The position numbers and the translations under genes were made by a program. From Selaginella tamariscina (taxonomy: Eukaryota > Streptophyta > Lycopodiopsida > Selaginellales > Selaginellaceae), in contig PUQB01000603.1 of the NCBI GenBank assembly GCA_003024785.1, positions 1 through 64,000 on the forward strand: a DNA stretch of 64,000 bases, written 5' to 3'. Shown here in pieces: positions 36,356-46,499 of this stretch (position 1 is the stretch's first letter; every line of letters starts with the position of its first letter). A model generated the notes under the pieces. That model ran no database searches and was not told where the DNA came from. It worked only from the letters and a program-made list of their open reading frames with translations.

Positions 36356-36550
36356 TGGCGGGATTAATCCCGCCGCTATATGGTTAGCCCCTCGGCGACG
36401 GGATTAATCCCGCCGCCATTTCAGGCATGTTATTTGGTTAGCCTCATGAGCAGCGGGATTAATCCCGCCGCTTACGCATGCCTTGCGCGGAAATCCCGCC
36501 GCCATTGGCTTTCTGAAGGGCCTAGGCGGCGGGATTAATCCCGCTGGATT
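36356..36550. repeat. Palindrome array 2 (about 5 units)
   Basis: GGCGGGATTAATCCCGCC-type units lie at about 36358, 36395, 36453 and 36528, plus a partial unit near 36488, spaced 37-60 bp. They follow directly after a long (TG)n run and lie upstream of the plus-strand phosphatase-like fragment. Confidence 0.85.
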
Positions 36551-36844
36551 CTGCACAGGGCATTGGCGTCCGACCACATGTCAGAATGACAGAGTTCATG
36601 TAGGAAATGGATAATAATGTAGCTCAAAACATCGTTACCATAGGGGCCACTTCAGTTTTTTTCATCATCATTTCTATTGGCTTCAGTTCCGAAATTAATT
36701 TCTTCAGCGCCTGCAATATCTGAATCTTGTAAGGATGATGTATAATTAATGATAAAGGGATAGGCAACGAGATAGTGTCAACAGATCAATATGAAAGGGA
36801 GCAAACAAGTGATTTGCAAAGTATTCAAGAGGCAACGTTATCCC

Positions 36845-37560
36845 ATGTTACTCATGGCCATATTGTGTTGTTGGATGTTAATGGTGTTCTGCTTCATCGA
36901 CAAAGGCTCGAGGATAGAAAATAAGAAATCAAACAAGGAGATTTCATTCCTTTTTGATATGATATTATTTTTCGTCCAGGGTTGGATTGTCTCTTTCAAA
37001 AGTTTAAGGAGATGGGTGCGCTTGTGGGGATTTGGTCATGTGCAGATTCACAACTTAACACCGCTGTTGAATTTGCTTAAGAAACATTATAGTGTTGCAG
37101 AAGAGGTGATTCGTAAAGATTGGATTTTTGACCAACGAATATGTTATAAACCTCTCGAATTTTACAATATAAAAAAGAAAGCAAGCCATACTTCTTCAAG
37201 AATGAAAGAATAATTGGGACTCATGGGGAGATCAGTCGCTTAAGGATAATGAAGAACGCACATATGTTAGTGGTAGACGACTCTCCTCAGAAGGTTATGT
37301 TCAACCAAAACATTGCTTGTATTCATCCAATCACTTTCAACCCATATTCTGATACCGACATTATGGATGAGCTAGTAAACTACTTGGATACGTGCCTCAG
37401 AAAGAAGAATCTCGAAAACTTTTGTGAGCAGTATCCACTGTATCAAACATTTCCTAAAGCTTTCTTTTTCGTGATTTTGAATTTTATAAAATGAAGGATA
37501 GCAATCGGGTGCTTTATAATATTATTCTTAAAGAACGTCAGTTTTTTAGATGAGCCTTTA
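36845..37560 (+). pseudogene. FCP1/NIF-type HAD phosphatase fragment carried by T1
   Basis: Plus-strand frames read HIVLLDVNGVLLHRQRLEDR (motif I, D-x-N-G-V-L), FRPGLDCLFQKFKEMGALVG then IWSCADSQL (the RPG and W-S motifs), and AHMLVVDDSPQKVMF (the acidic D-D motif). A Ser/Pro-containing loop, HPITFNPYSDTD, follows. This order is typical of FCP1-homology domains. Known members dephosphorylate proteins such as the RNA polymerase II tail. Frameshifts and stops (for example after EDRK and at EFA) break it. It sits alone between palindrome array 2 and the right T1 end, with no introns recognised. It is best read as a captured host gene fragment. Confidence 0.7.
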
Positions 37561-38008
37561 TGTACACCTTCTCTTATCACATCTTATGTATTAACAAGGA
37601 TGGCAATTCCCAATTGCATTCATGAGAGTGTTAAGTGGTGGCAACAACATCAAGATATTGACCAAAATGATTCAATTAATCCGGAGAATGATGATTTAAA
37701 CAAAATGAGAAGATTTCTCTGTATGATAGGAAGAAAGTATTTATAAAAAAATTAACATGTTGATAAGAAAATGATTTCATTTATAATTATGTTTGATAGT
37801 ATTTCTTAATTATTGTAAACTATTTTTAGAATAATATGAATATTCTAAGATATTTTAGGAATATTCCTTACTAAGTAAGGTTATTGAAGGATTAATTAAT
37901 TAATTATTTAATATTTAAGGCTTAATTACATATTAATTAAATGATTAATTAATAATTAAAACTTAAGTATTAATTAGTAATTTATTTTATATTCCCATTT
38001 TCACGTAT

Positions 38009-38029
38009 CATGCCCACTTTAGTTACAAC
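38009..38029 (-). repeat. T1 right terminal inverted repeat
   Basis: Reads CATGCCCACTTTAGTTACAA then C, the complement of the left end with one change. Flank GTGCAT. The preceding ~270 bp is AT-rich with repeated TTAATTAATTA. Confidence 0.7.
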
Positions 38030-38296
38030 GTGCATGTATTGTTTCTGCAATATCCTTTACTATCCCAAGGATATTTTGATGTCTATTTTTGTTAGATTCA
38101 AGTTGATGTTGGGCCTGCCTTTGGTTTTCTGATCAGTTAATGCTGGATCAGGACAATGGTTTCTCCATGGCTCCATTCATTCCTTCTCCTATACACACCT
38201 TCTCAACCATTTTCAAAATGAAATTTTTATCACTTTAACCTCTTTTTTCACTGAATGCTAACACTGCAATGGCGAAATCCCTCCATGGTCGCCAAA

Positions 38297-38862
38297 TGTT
38301 AAACAGGAAAACCTCACCTTTTCCTGTCTAATCGTTTCCTTTCTCTATATCGTCAAGAAATGCTATACACTTTCTTTTTATCAACTCCACACACACACAC
38401 ACACACACACAACACACACATATATATATATATATTAAAACACCTTCTCTTAGTGCCACAATGACTAGTCTCCAAAGTCAAGGGTAAGAACGGATTTTGG
38501 CTATTGCCTTGTTAGATCCATTCATTAAGAGTATACATATCACACACACAAAATCTTATAATATGCACCTTCATTTTTAACATGAATACAAGAGAACAAA
38601 GCGTGGAGACTCTCTCTCTCCTACTGGAACTTCTTGTGGAGACCCCTTCTCCCTTGCCCTAACTGACTCTTAACTACCCTTCCTCTCGCCACGTTATCCT
38701 TTTCCTTTCTGAGACTTCCTTTTCCTTTTTCTTACTCACATTTTCCTCTCAGTAAGGATTTTCCTCCTTCACAGCCTTTCCTTCCATGCTTACTACAGGC
38801 CTTCCCACCCTTATTCTCTCCACAACAGGATGTCTTATGCTCTTAATATTTTACTTTTAACA
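38297..38862 (-). repeat. E3 5' LTR
   Basis: 566 bp, TGTTAAACAGGAAAACC to TTTTACTTTTAACA, with an internal (CA)n(TA)n run at 38388-38438. The primer-binding site complement lies at 38276-38296, and the first ~240 bp of gag follow it leftward to the T1 insertion. Confidence 0.85.
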
Positions 38863-38867
38863 GCGGC

Positions 38868-39978
38868 TCTTCTCTATGCCTTGCGGAATCCCCTCATGTG
38901 ATTAGTACAGTCTTGCTCGCTTGGGCAAATTCTTCTTGTCCTGGGACAAAATCCCTCATCCCTAGCCTAGAGGGACCACTATGTGGTCCCCCTCACAAGT
39001 GCTCCTTGCCACTTTGTCAGCTCGTCAACATTCATTCACCTTCTTGTAGGTGGCTTTCTTGTGTGATGTTAGCATTACAGAGCCTCATACCACCATCTCG
39101 GTATTAACCCTAACCTGCTACATCATATAATTTGTTGAACTCCTAGTGCAAAGGTCTCTTTGCTGGTGGTTGGTGCCCCTTCCTGTGGGGGCCTTTTGGA
39201 TGAGGCTCTTCCTCCCCTCTTTCCAGGCATCCACAGCTAGCTTGCCTTGCCTTGTTGGGTGACAGTGGCCCTAGTTTTATTACCTTGCATCCCTTATAGC
39301 ATTGGCCATGTGGAACCTTTGGCTCTCGTCCACCGTCACTCCTTTGTTGTCGTCACACTTTGAGTTTCCTGCCTCCAACACAAGCTTCCCATGTCCTAGG
39401 TTTCTTCTACGCGAGTTCTCTTCCCTCTGGAGTACTCATCAAATACAAGTTCAACTGTGTGGTGTGGGGCTCATTGTAGCTATCACTTTCACCTATGTCG
39501 AGAGCAGGTAGAGGGCTTCCTTCGTCCAGCCATCCATCCCACTTTGCTTTATAAGTCATTGTTGAGTGGTCTAGCCTATCTAGGTGTTGCTCATTCCCAC
39601 ACGTTCCTACACTTGGAATTTCATTAGGGTGTGCTACGGGTTCTTCGTACTTTTTTTTCATCATATGTGGCTTGGTACCAACTTTGATGGTGTTGTGCCG
39701 GGTCCTCTACTCCTCGTGAGGTTGGCCATGTGGTATCTATGTCGTGGACCTGGACTAGCGAGGTTGCGGCTGATTATGGCATTTGGGGTATTATTATGCC
39801 CTCTGTTGGCCTCTCCCAACCAACATGATGCATCCTCCTGGCTAGTTGGTATTCACTGATCTCCAGTTGTTTTAAACAAGTTAATCCTAGCTCTTTGATT
39901 TTTTTCTTTGGGCAACAACTCGACTTGCTACAATAAACTCCATCCATGTATGACAATTATCCCTTTGTGGTCCACAAA
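38868..39978 (-). pseudogene. E1 gag-like 5' region
   Basis: Minus-strand frames (best 39407-39664, with KWDGWLDEGSPLPALDIGES) are acidic and hydrophilic and continue, through E3, into 23340-24757. No catalytic motif. A TGG-type primer-site candidate lies at its right end next to the E1 5' LTR. Confidence 0.4.
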
Positions 39979-40174
39979 TGGTCACCAAGGACTTCGCATG
40001 GTAGATGTGAGATGACTTTAGATGGTCTCAGTGGTCGCTAGGATGCTGTTGCTAACACCCAATCCTAGAGTTCCGAGTCAAGGGTCCGACTGTTACTTCG
40101 AGATGTACAGACGTTGTGAGGGTCAATGTATTGGTGGACTAGAGATCCCTTCTTCTAGTGCACAAGCTCTCACT
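39979..40174 (-). repeat. E1 5' LTR, first piece
   Basis: Homologous to 12100-12300. It stops where E4 begins, and the rest resumes at 53143. Confidence 0.7.
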
Positions 40175-40671
40175 TGTCACAACCCGATACAGGATGTAGA
40201 ATTCCGGATACAAAATACGGGTTACAGGATATACCTACAAGATATGCCTACATGATATACCTACAGGATATACCTATAGGATATGCTACAGGATATGCCT
40301 AGAGGATAAGGGTCACTATTCTTAGCTCATGACTAGATTAGACTCATGACCAGATTAGCTTGGAGTTGTGAGCATAAAAGCTTTGACCTAATTGTTGTAC
40401 AATTAGTTACTATCAACACCAGTCATTCTACGATCATTCTTGTTCTTGTCTTGTTTGTATCTTGTTCCTTCCCTCCTGCTCTTGTCTTGCCTCTGGTTCC
40501 TATCCTACTCTTGTCTTGCTCTTGGATCCTGTCCTGCTCTTGGATCCTGTCATGCGCCTAATCTTACTCCTGAGTTCTAATTCCTGTCCTGCTCCCTGTC
40601 CTGCTCCTGGGTCAAGCCTTTTTGTTCTCGAAATCCTGCTCTCTTCCTGGTTCCTAAATCGTGGCTTGACA
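40175..40671 (+). repeat. E4 5' LTR
   Basis: 497 bp. A TATA-like GAGCATAAAAGC lies near 40370. A CTCTTGGATCCTGTCCTG minisatellite lies near 40510-40620. The internal sequence starts GTTTGATAG, with no TGG-type primer site. Confidence 0.85.
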
Positions 40672-40763
40672 GTTTGATAGTAATTACTTCATAGCTCTCC
40701 GTTTCCTAGCTACTTTTTTTCCTTGAATTTTTTCCTTCATTTTTTCCTTTTCTTTCATAAATC

Positions 40764-41740
40764 ATGGCTGATTTTGAACACTTTCAACACAAGCACCAAA
40801 TGTTGCTTTCATGAGCTGGCCACTTTGTGCCAAGTGGTCACCGATCTGCAAGGTTCTACCAATGGCACATGCAGCTGCTGATGCATCCTCCAAGGCTGCT
40901 GAACAGGCTCTCTCTCAGGCATCGGTGGTTCCCTCTTCATCGAACTTTTTCTTCGGAGCCGAAAATCAGCATGCCAGAAAGTTCATTGGCAATCGTGCTG
41001 ATTTTCAAGGTTTCCTGAATCAGATTCGGCTCTTGATCCACATGCAACCACGCCGCTACTCGAATGATGCACAAAAGGTTGGCCTTTTGACATCCTTACT
41101 AAGTGGATCTCCACAGGCTTGGGTTGCCCCCTTGTTGGAGTGTGATGACCCATTGATGGAAGACTTTGAAGGTTTGTGGCTTGCCTTTGAAGCCTGCTTT
41201 GGAGATCTAATAAGTACCGTTCACATGCACGAAGTTACGAAAGCTCACTCAAGGATCCCGACCAGCTTCCGTCTATGCATCCGAATTTCAACAACTTTGC
41301 ATGAACATTCCATGGGACGAGACTGCATTGATCAACACTTCCATTTTGGGTTGAGGGATGACGTGAAGGACCTTCTTCTTACGTTACCGGATGCCCAAAC
41401 ATTAGAGAGATCATGCAACAACTGTTCGTTGCGACAACCGTTTGTTCGAGCGTCGTCAGGAAAGATCCCGTCATCAATTCCTTGCAAACCAATCTTGCAG
41501 CTGTGGTACATGTTCCTGCACCACCTTCTAGAGTAATTCCTATGGAGGTTGAGAAATCCAAGCGTGGCCCTCTTTCCACTGCTGAGAAGCAACATCGCCA
41601 TAGTGAGAACCTATGCTTGTATTGTGGTGGAGCAGGACACAAGGTGGCAAATGTCCTATTAAAGCCAGGAAGTTCAAGACGCGTGAAGTTGAAGCTGAAG
41701 TTCAGTCGGAAAACTTCAATGTCCACTTCATCTAGGAGCC
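40764..41740 (+). pseudogene. E4 gag
   Basis: An ATG at 40764 (MADFEHFQHKHQMLLS) is followed within 20 codons by a stop, and the body continues in another frame from 40811. Gag core: NRADFQGFLNQIRLLIHMQP and YSNDAQKVGLLTSLLSGSPQ, the Retrotrans_gag pattern, ending near 41400. A zinc knuckle follows, CLYCGGAGHKVAN, whose last Cys (TGTCCT) is in the next frame. One missing base explains this. Gag forms the particle and packages RNA. Confidence 0.8.
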
Positions 41741-41819
41741 GCGAAATTGGACGTAGGTGCAGGCTCCATTGGTGCTGCTCAATCATCCATTACTCAAGTT
41801 TCCTGTACACCTTCATCTT

Positions 41820-42200
41820 AATAATCAGAGCTCAAGGAGTTTGCCCTGTTAGACACTGGTGCAAATGCATGCTTCATGGATGACACTTTTGCAACTCAAC
41901 ATGGCATTTCATGGTGAAGTTGAAGCGTGCAGTTCCTGTAGAGGTGGCCGATGGGCGTCTATTGCTTCTGGCGCAGTTACCCATGCTACGAACCTCTCTC
42001 TTGCAGTCATGGCACATTCAACTGTTCAATTTCCTTCAACTTGATCAAGACTCGGTCACTCCCATCATTTTGGGCATGCCATGGTTTGTTGTTGCAAATC
42101 CGCAGATCGACTGGAGGTCTAGGACGCTCACGTTTTCCTCTCCGCAGCCAGGATCAATCCTGTACCTCCTGCGTGCAGGATACATCCTTAGTATCTGAGG
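41820..42200 (+). pseudogene. E4 aspartic protease
   Basis: The frame reads ALLDTGANACFMDDTFATQH at about 41846-41905, containing the D-T-G-A active-site triad. In the next frame follow the PIILGMPWFV and NPQIDWRSRTL patterns typical of chromovirus protease (I-L-G-M-x-W, then N-P-x-I-D-W). It cleaves Gag-Pol in intact elements. Confidence 0.8.
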
Positions 42201-42780
42201 CAGTACAAGCTACAGGATTGACCGTGCCTGTTCCTGTATCAGTATTGAAGACTCCTCCTCGACAGGATTCACCTCATGTCAGTTCCTCAGCACATCCGCA
42301 GGCTCTCTCCACTCCTGTAAGTTTGCGGATTCTGTACAGGGTTCTTCCAATCCTGTATCAGTGTCGAAGGTTCCTCCTCAACAGGATCCACCTCCTGTTG
42401 GTTCGTCAGCACACTTGCAGGCTTCCCTCACTCCTATGCAACCACGGACTTCTGTACAGGATTCTTCCAATCCTGTACACTCGTCAACATCCACACAGGT
42501 TTCTCCAATCCTGCCTCCTTTTGTTACTCTGCTTCTGTTCCACCCCCAAGATCCTTCCTCTTTTTCAGTCACAGCTCCCTCCTTCTCCTCTCCAGTTCTT
42601 ACCACTACCATGCATGAACTTGCCACTGATCCTGCTCCTTTCCACCTTTTTGCCTTTCAAGTAACTCCTACGTCCTCTTCTACCTTTCCTGTGTACTCTC
42701 CTGTTTTTTAATCTCCTTCTCCTACTCCTTCTCCTTCTTCTTCTTCCCTACCATCCAAGTATCACTCCTTTAAGACGTTT
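42200..42780 (+). other. E4 low-complexity Pro/Ser/Thr linker
   Basis: CCT/TCC/CAG-rich sequence with a repeated unit (ACAGGATTC/CCACTCCTGT, near 42260, 42400 and 42460) between protease and reverse transcriptase. It is open in several frames but unconserved. Confidence 0.6.
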
Positions 42781-42819
42781 TTGACAAGCACAAAGGCTGC
42801 ATTCTTCCTGTTCACAGGT

Positions 42820-44080
42820 CCTACACTGTCCTATTGATCTTGCAGAAGGAAAGACTCCACCGTTCGGACCGATTTATGCATTGTCACCCACAGAGTTGGA
42901 GGTTCTTCGTCAGTACATCGAGGACAACTTGGCATCCGGCTTCATTCGTCACTCAAAGTCCCCTGCAGGAGCGCCTATCTTCTTTGTCAAGAAGAAGGAT
43001 GGGAGTTTACGTTTGGTTGTGGACTACAGGGGTTTGAATCAAGTCACCATTCGGAATCGGTACCCGTTGCCATTGATCCCGAACTTCTCGATCGGCTGCG
43101 AGGAGCAAAGGTGTTCACGAAGATCGACTTACGAGGGGCCTACAACCTTGTACGGATTTCCAGGCGATGAGTGGAAGACTGCCTTTCGTACAAGGTATGG
43201 ACACTTCGAGTACACGGTGATGCCTTCGGCCTTACCAATGCCCCAGCCGTGTTCCAACACATGGTGAACGACATCTTTCGTGACTTCTTGGACCAGTTTG
43301 TGGTGATCTACCTCGACGACATTTTATTTTCTCCAAGGACCAGGCGGCACATGACAAGCATGTACGATTAGTTCTACAGCGGCTTCGCGAGCATGGCCTG
43401 TATGCGAAGTTGGAGAAGTGTTTTTTCGATAGGGATTCTGTGGAGTTCTTGGGCTACATCGTCTCTCCTGCTGGCGTTTCCATGGACATGCACAAGGTGA
43501 AGACCATCGTGGAGTGGGAGAGGCCCAAGTCTGTACGAGATGTACAATGTTTCCTTGGCTTTGCAAACTTCTACAGGCGGTTCATACAGGACTTCTCCAA
43601 GCGTGTACTTCCACTCACGGAACTCACCAAGCGCACAGGGTTTTCTCTTGGTCCGACAAGGCGGAACATGCATTCACAACACTCAAGGACGCCTTCACGA
43701 CAGCTCCGATTTTAGCACATCCTGATCCTTCTTGTCCTTTCTTTGTTGAAGCAGATGCCTCGGATTTTGCAGTAGGATCCGTCCTATCACAAGTTGGAGA
43801 AGACAAGTTGCTTCATCCTGTAGCTTTTCACTCTCGTAAGTTCCTTTGGCGGAGATCAATTACGAGATTCATGACAAGGAACTCAAGGCCATTGTGGATT
43901 CGTTTGAGGAGTGGCGGCATTTCCTGGAAGGTGCTGCACATCCTGTACAAGTTCTTACGGATCACAAGAACCTGGAGTATTTTAAAGGCTCGAGTTCTCA
44001 GTCGGCGACAGGCTAGTGTTCATCATCTACAGGCCCGGTTTTCGGAATGGCAAGGCGGACGCATTGTCTAGGCTCTTACC
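42820..44080 (+). pseudogene. E4 reverse transcriptase and RNase H
   Basis: From 42881: [35 protein letters not shown] (motif 2), then [12 protein letters not shown] in a shifted frame, [13 protein letters not shown], and at about 43290-43320 VVIYLDDIL (catalytic YLDD). [16 protein letters not shown] and [16 protein letters not shown] follow. RNase [21 protein letters not shown] at about 43740-43800, then [20 protein letters not shown] in another frame. These copy RNA to DNA and remove the RNA strand. At least four frame changes are seen. Confidence 0.9.
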
Positions 44081-44159
44081 TTGCACCAATCCCGGGCGAT
44101 CCTGCATATGACTGTCAAAACAAGTGTTGTTGGGTCCTGATCGATTCCGGCTTGCGGCT

Positions 44160-44712
44160 ACAGGTTCATCAGGCTCCAGCAAATTCAACACTCCTACAAG
44201 ACATCCGTTCGCAGTTGGCTACAGACGACTTGGCAAAGAATGTGTTCTCACACATTCATCCTGACATTGCAAGTTCCTCTTCCTCCAGTTCTCATTCAGA
44301 CTACAAGTGTTTGCCATACAGGATGGACTCCTGTACCGGGAAGGTCTCCTGTACGTTCCTGTTGGTATTTCCAGGAACTCGTGTGGTACAGGATTGTCAT
44401 GATACCCCGGCTACAGGACATTTTGGTGTGGCCAAGACAGTGGAGTTGGTGACTCGCAACTATTGGTGGCCTGGGTTGCGAGGTTTTGTGAAAGGTTTGT
44501 ACAGTTGTGACACTTGTAACAGGTCGAAATGCCTCATCATGCACCCTCTGGTCTTCTTCGTCCTCTTCTTGTTCCTTCTGCTCCTTGGAGATCCATTTCT
44601 ATGGATTTCTTCACAGATCTTCCTCCTTCTCGTGGATTTGATGCAGTTTTTGTGGTGGTTGACCGTTTCACCAAGCACAATTCATGTCCAAGTTTTGGCG
44701 AGAGCTTCTTTG
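44160..44712 (+). pseudogene. E4 integrase, N-terminal part
   Basis: Zinc-binding HHCC region: ATGHFGVAKTVELVTRNYWW and CDTCNRSK (about 44410-44530). [20 protein letters not shown] and VVVDRFTKH, with the first catalytic Asp, follow. The frame is cut by E5 at 44717, and the rest is at 51183-52600. Confidence 0.85.
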
Positions 44713-44717
44713 GAGTC

Positions 44718-45093
44718 TGTCATGACCTTGTGCAAAGGGCGAAACCTTTAGAACAAGGGTGGAACCTTGAAAGGAGGAGATTGTATTCAAGAAAAGAAAT
44801 GAATACAAAATGAAATACAAGGCCGAAGACTGGTGTTGAATGATTCTGAGAAACCTGGAACTGGAACCCTGTTTATATATCTGAGGTCTTGAGGATTGTA
44901 TGGTCCACAATTGGTCTGGAATGTGTGGTCCACAACTGGTCTGGAACATGCGTATGAATATATGCCTTGCTATTGATGGTGTAGTTCAGCATCCAGGATC
45001 ATACGGACCAGTTGGTTAACACATGTGTGTGTTAACCAAAAGGTCTCGGGTTCAAGTCATGTGAAAGGCAAAAAATGACCCATGATTCTTACA
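44718..45093 (-). repeat. E5 3' LTR
   Basis: 376 bp, TGTCATGACC to CATGATTCTTACA. The purine tract complement (TTATTTCCCCTTC) adjoins at 45094-45106. Confidence 0.95.
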
Positions 45094-46480
45094 TTATTTC
45101 CCCTTCGATGACGACCGCACGTCACTAGTCCAGGTTTTGCAGGATATCGTTGATGGAACTCGGCAACAAGATCATGAGCATGAACAAGATGAGCAACAGG
45201 CTCCCAAGTGCGTTCGCCAGGATATCGTTGATGGAACTCGGCAACAAGATCATGAGAATGAACAAGATGAGCAGCAGGCTCCCAAGTGCGTTCGCTCGTG
45301 TTACATGGAACACGGTGGAACTCGGCAACAAGATCATGAGAATGAACAAGATGAGCAGCAGGCTCCCAAGTGCGTTCGCTCGTGTTACATGGAACACGGT
45401 GGAACTCGGCAACAAGATCATGAGCATGAACAGATGAGCAGCAGGCTCCCAAGTGCGTTCGCCAGGATATCGTTGATGGAACTCGGCAACAAGATCATGA
45501 GCATAAACAAGATGAGCAGCATGCACCCAAGTGCGTTCGCTCGTGTTACATGGAACACGGGATGGATCCGGATGGTTGGCGGAAGCTTGAGAGACGGGTT
45601 CAAGTCATGTGAAAGGCAAAAAATGACCCATGATCCTTAGCTCCCAAGTGCGTTCGCCAGGATATCGTTGATGGAACTCGGCAACAAGATCATGAGCATA
45701 AACAAGATGAGCAGCATGCACCCAAGTGCGTTCGCTCGTGTTACATGGAACACGGGATGGATCCGGATGGTTGGCGGAAGCTTGAGAGACGGGTTCAAGT
45801 CATGTGAAAGGCAAAAAATGACCCATGATCCTTACATTATCTCCCCTTCGATGATGACGACCGCACGTCACTAGTCCAGGTTTTGCAGGATATCGTTGAT
45901 GGAACTCGGCAACAAGATCATGAGCATGAACAACATGAGCAGCAGGCTCCCAAGTGCGTTCGCTCGTGTTACATGGAACACGGGATGGATCCGGATGGTT
46001 GGCGGAAGCTTGAGAGACGGGTTCAAGTCATGTGAAAGGCAAAAAATGACCCATGATCCTTACATTATCTCCCCCTTCGATGATGACGACCGCACGTCAC
46101 TAGTCCAGGTTTTGCAGGATATCGTTGATGGAACTCGGCAACAAGATCATGAGCATGAACAACATGAGCAGCATGCACCCAAGTGCGTTTGCTCGTGTTA
46201 CATGGAACACGGGATGGATCCGGATGGTTGGCGGAAGCTTGAGAGACGGGTTCAAGTCATGTGAAAGGCAAAAAATGACCCATGATCCTTACATTATCTC
46301 CCCCTTCGATGATGACGACCGCACGTCACTAGTCCAGGTTTTGCAGGATATCGTTGATGGAACTCGGCAACAAGATCATGAGCATGAACAACATGAGCAG
46401 CAGGCACCCAAGTGCGTTCGCTCGTGTTTACATGGAACACGGGATGGATCCGGATGGTTGGCGGAAGCTTGAGAGACAAA
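45094..46480 (-). repeat. E5 chromodomain end expanded as tandem repeats with embedded purine tract and U3 start
   Basis: Minus-strand frames repeat ERTWEPAAHLVHAHDLVAEF with linkers FHQRYP or FHRVPCNTS. The pattern T-W-E-P-x-x-x-L then L-V-x-x-F-H-x-R is the end of a chromodomain. The frame reaching KPGLVTCGRH is the original C-terminus. A larger unit of about 229 bp (starts near 45871, 46100 and 46329 by CTAGTCCAGGTTTTGCAG) contains this end, a purine tract and about 48 bp of LTR start. The segment preceding the first repeat jumps from the integrase end (HPVFHV) straight to TSERTW, so most of the chromodomain is deleted. Confidence 0.8.
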
Positions 46481-46499
46481 ACGTCACATCAGAGAGTTT

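Larger units (their letters stand above)
28357..38029. mobile_element. T1: candidate 9.7-kb terminal-inverted-repeat DNA transposon
   Basis: The left end (28357-28377) reads GTTGTAACTAAA, A, TGGGCATG. The right end (38009-38029) is its reverse complement with one change in 21 bases. Immediate flanks are ATGCAT and GTGCAT, five of six matching, a possible target duplication. The block interrupts the E3 gag, so it is a late insertion. Contents left to right: the transposase-like gene (minus strand), a palindrome array, AT-rich and microsatellite DNA, a second palindrome array, and a phosphatase-like fragment (plus strand). Inverted ends and an insertion point inside another element fit a cut-and-paste transposon. 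The superfamily is not assigned. Confidence 0.65.
24758..38867 (-). mobile_element. E3: gag-protease LTR element without reverse transcriptase
   Basis: LTRs are 24763-25304 (542 bp) and 38297-38862 (566 bp), flanked by GCCGC and GCGGC (target duplication, 4 of 5 matching). On the minus strand the primer site complement AATCCCTCCATGGTCGCC (38276-38293) follows the 5' LTR. A purine tract (complement of CTGCCCCTCCTTA, 25305-25317) precedes the 3' LTR. Removing T1 (28357-38029) and the small element S leaves about 3.1 kb internal. It encodes Gag with zinc knuckles and a protease loop but no reverse transcriptase, RNase H or integrase motifs. It would depend on an autonomous partner, possibly the E2 lineage, which has the same type of primer site. 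Confidence 0.8.

Noticed and set aside
41951..42664. 237-codon plus-strand frame in E4
   Set aside because: It overlaps protease and a pyrimidine-rich linker in a different frame. Openness follows from low complexity.
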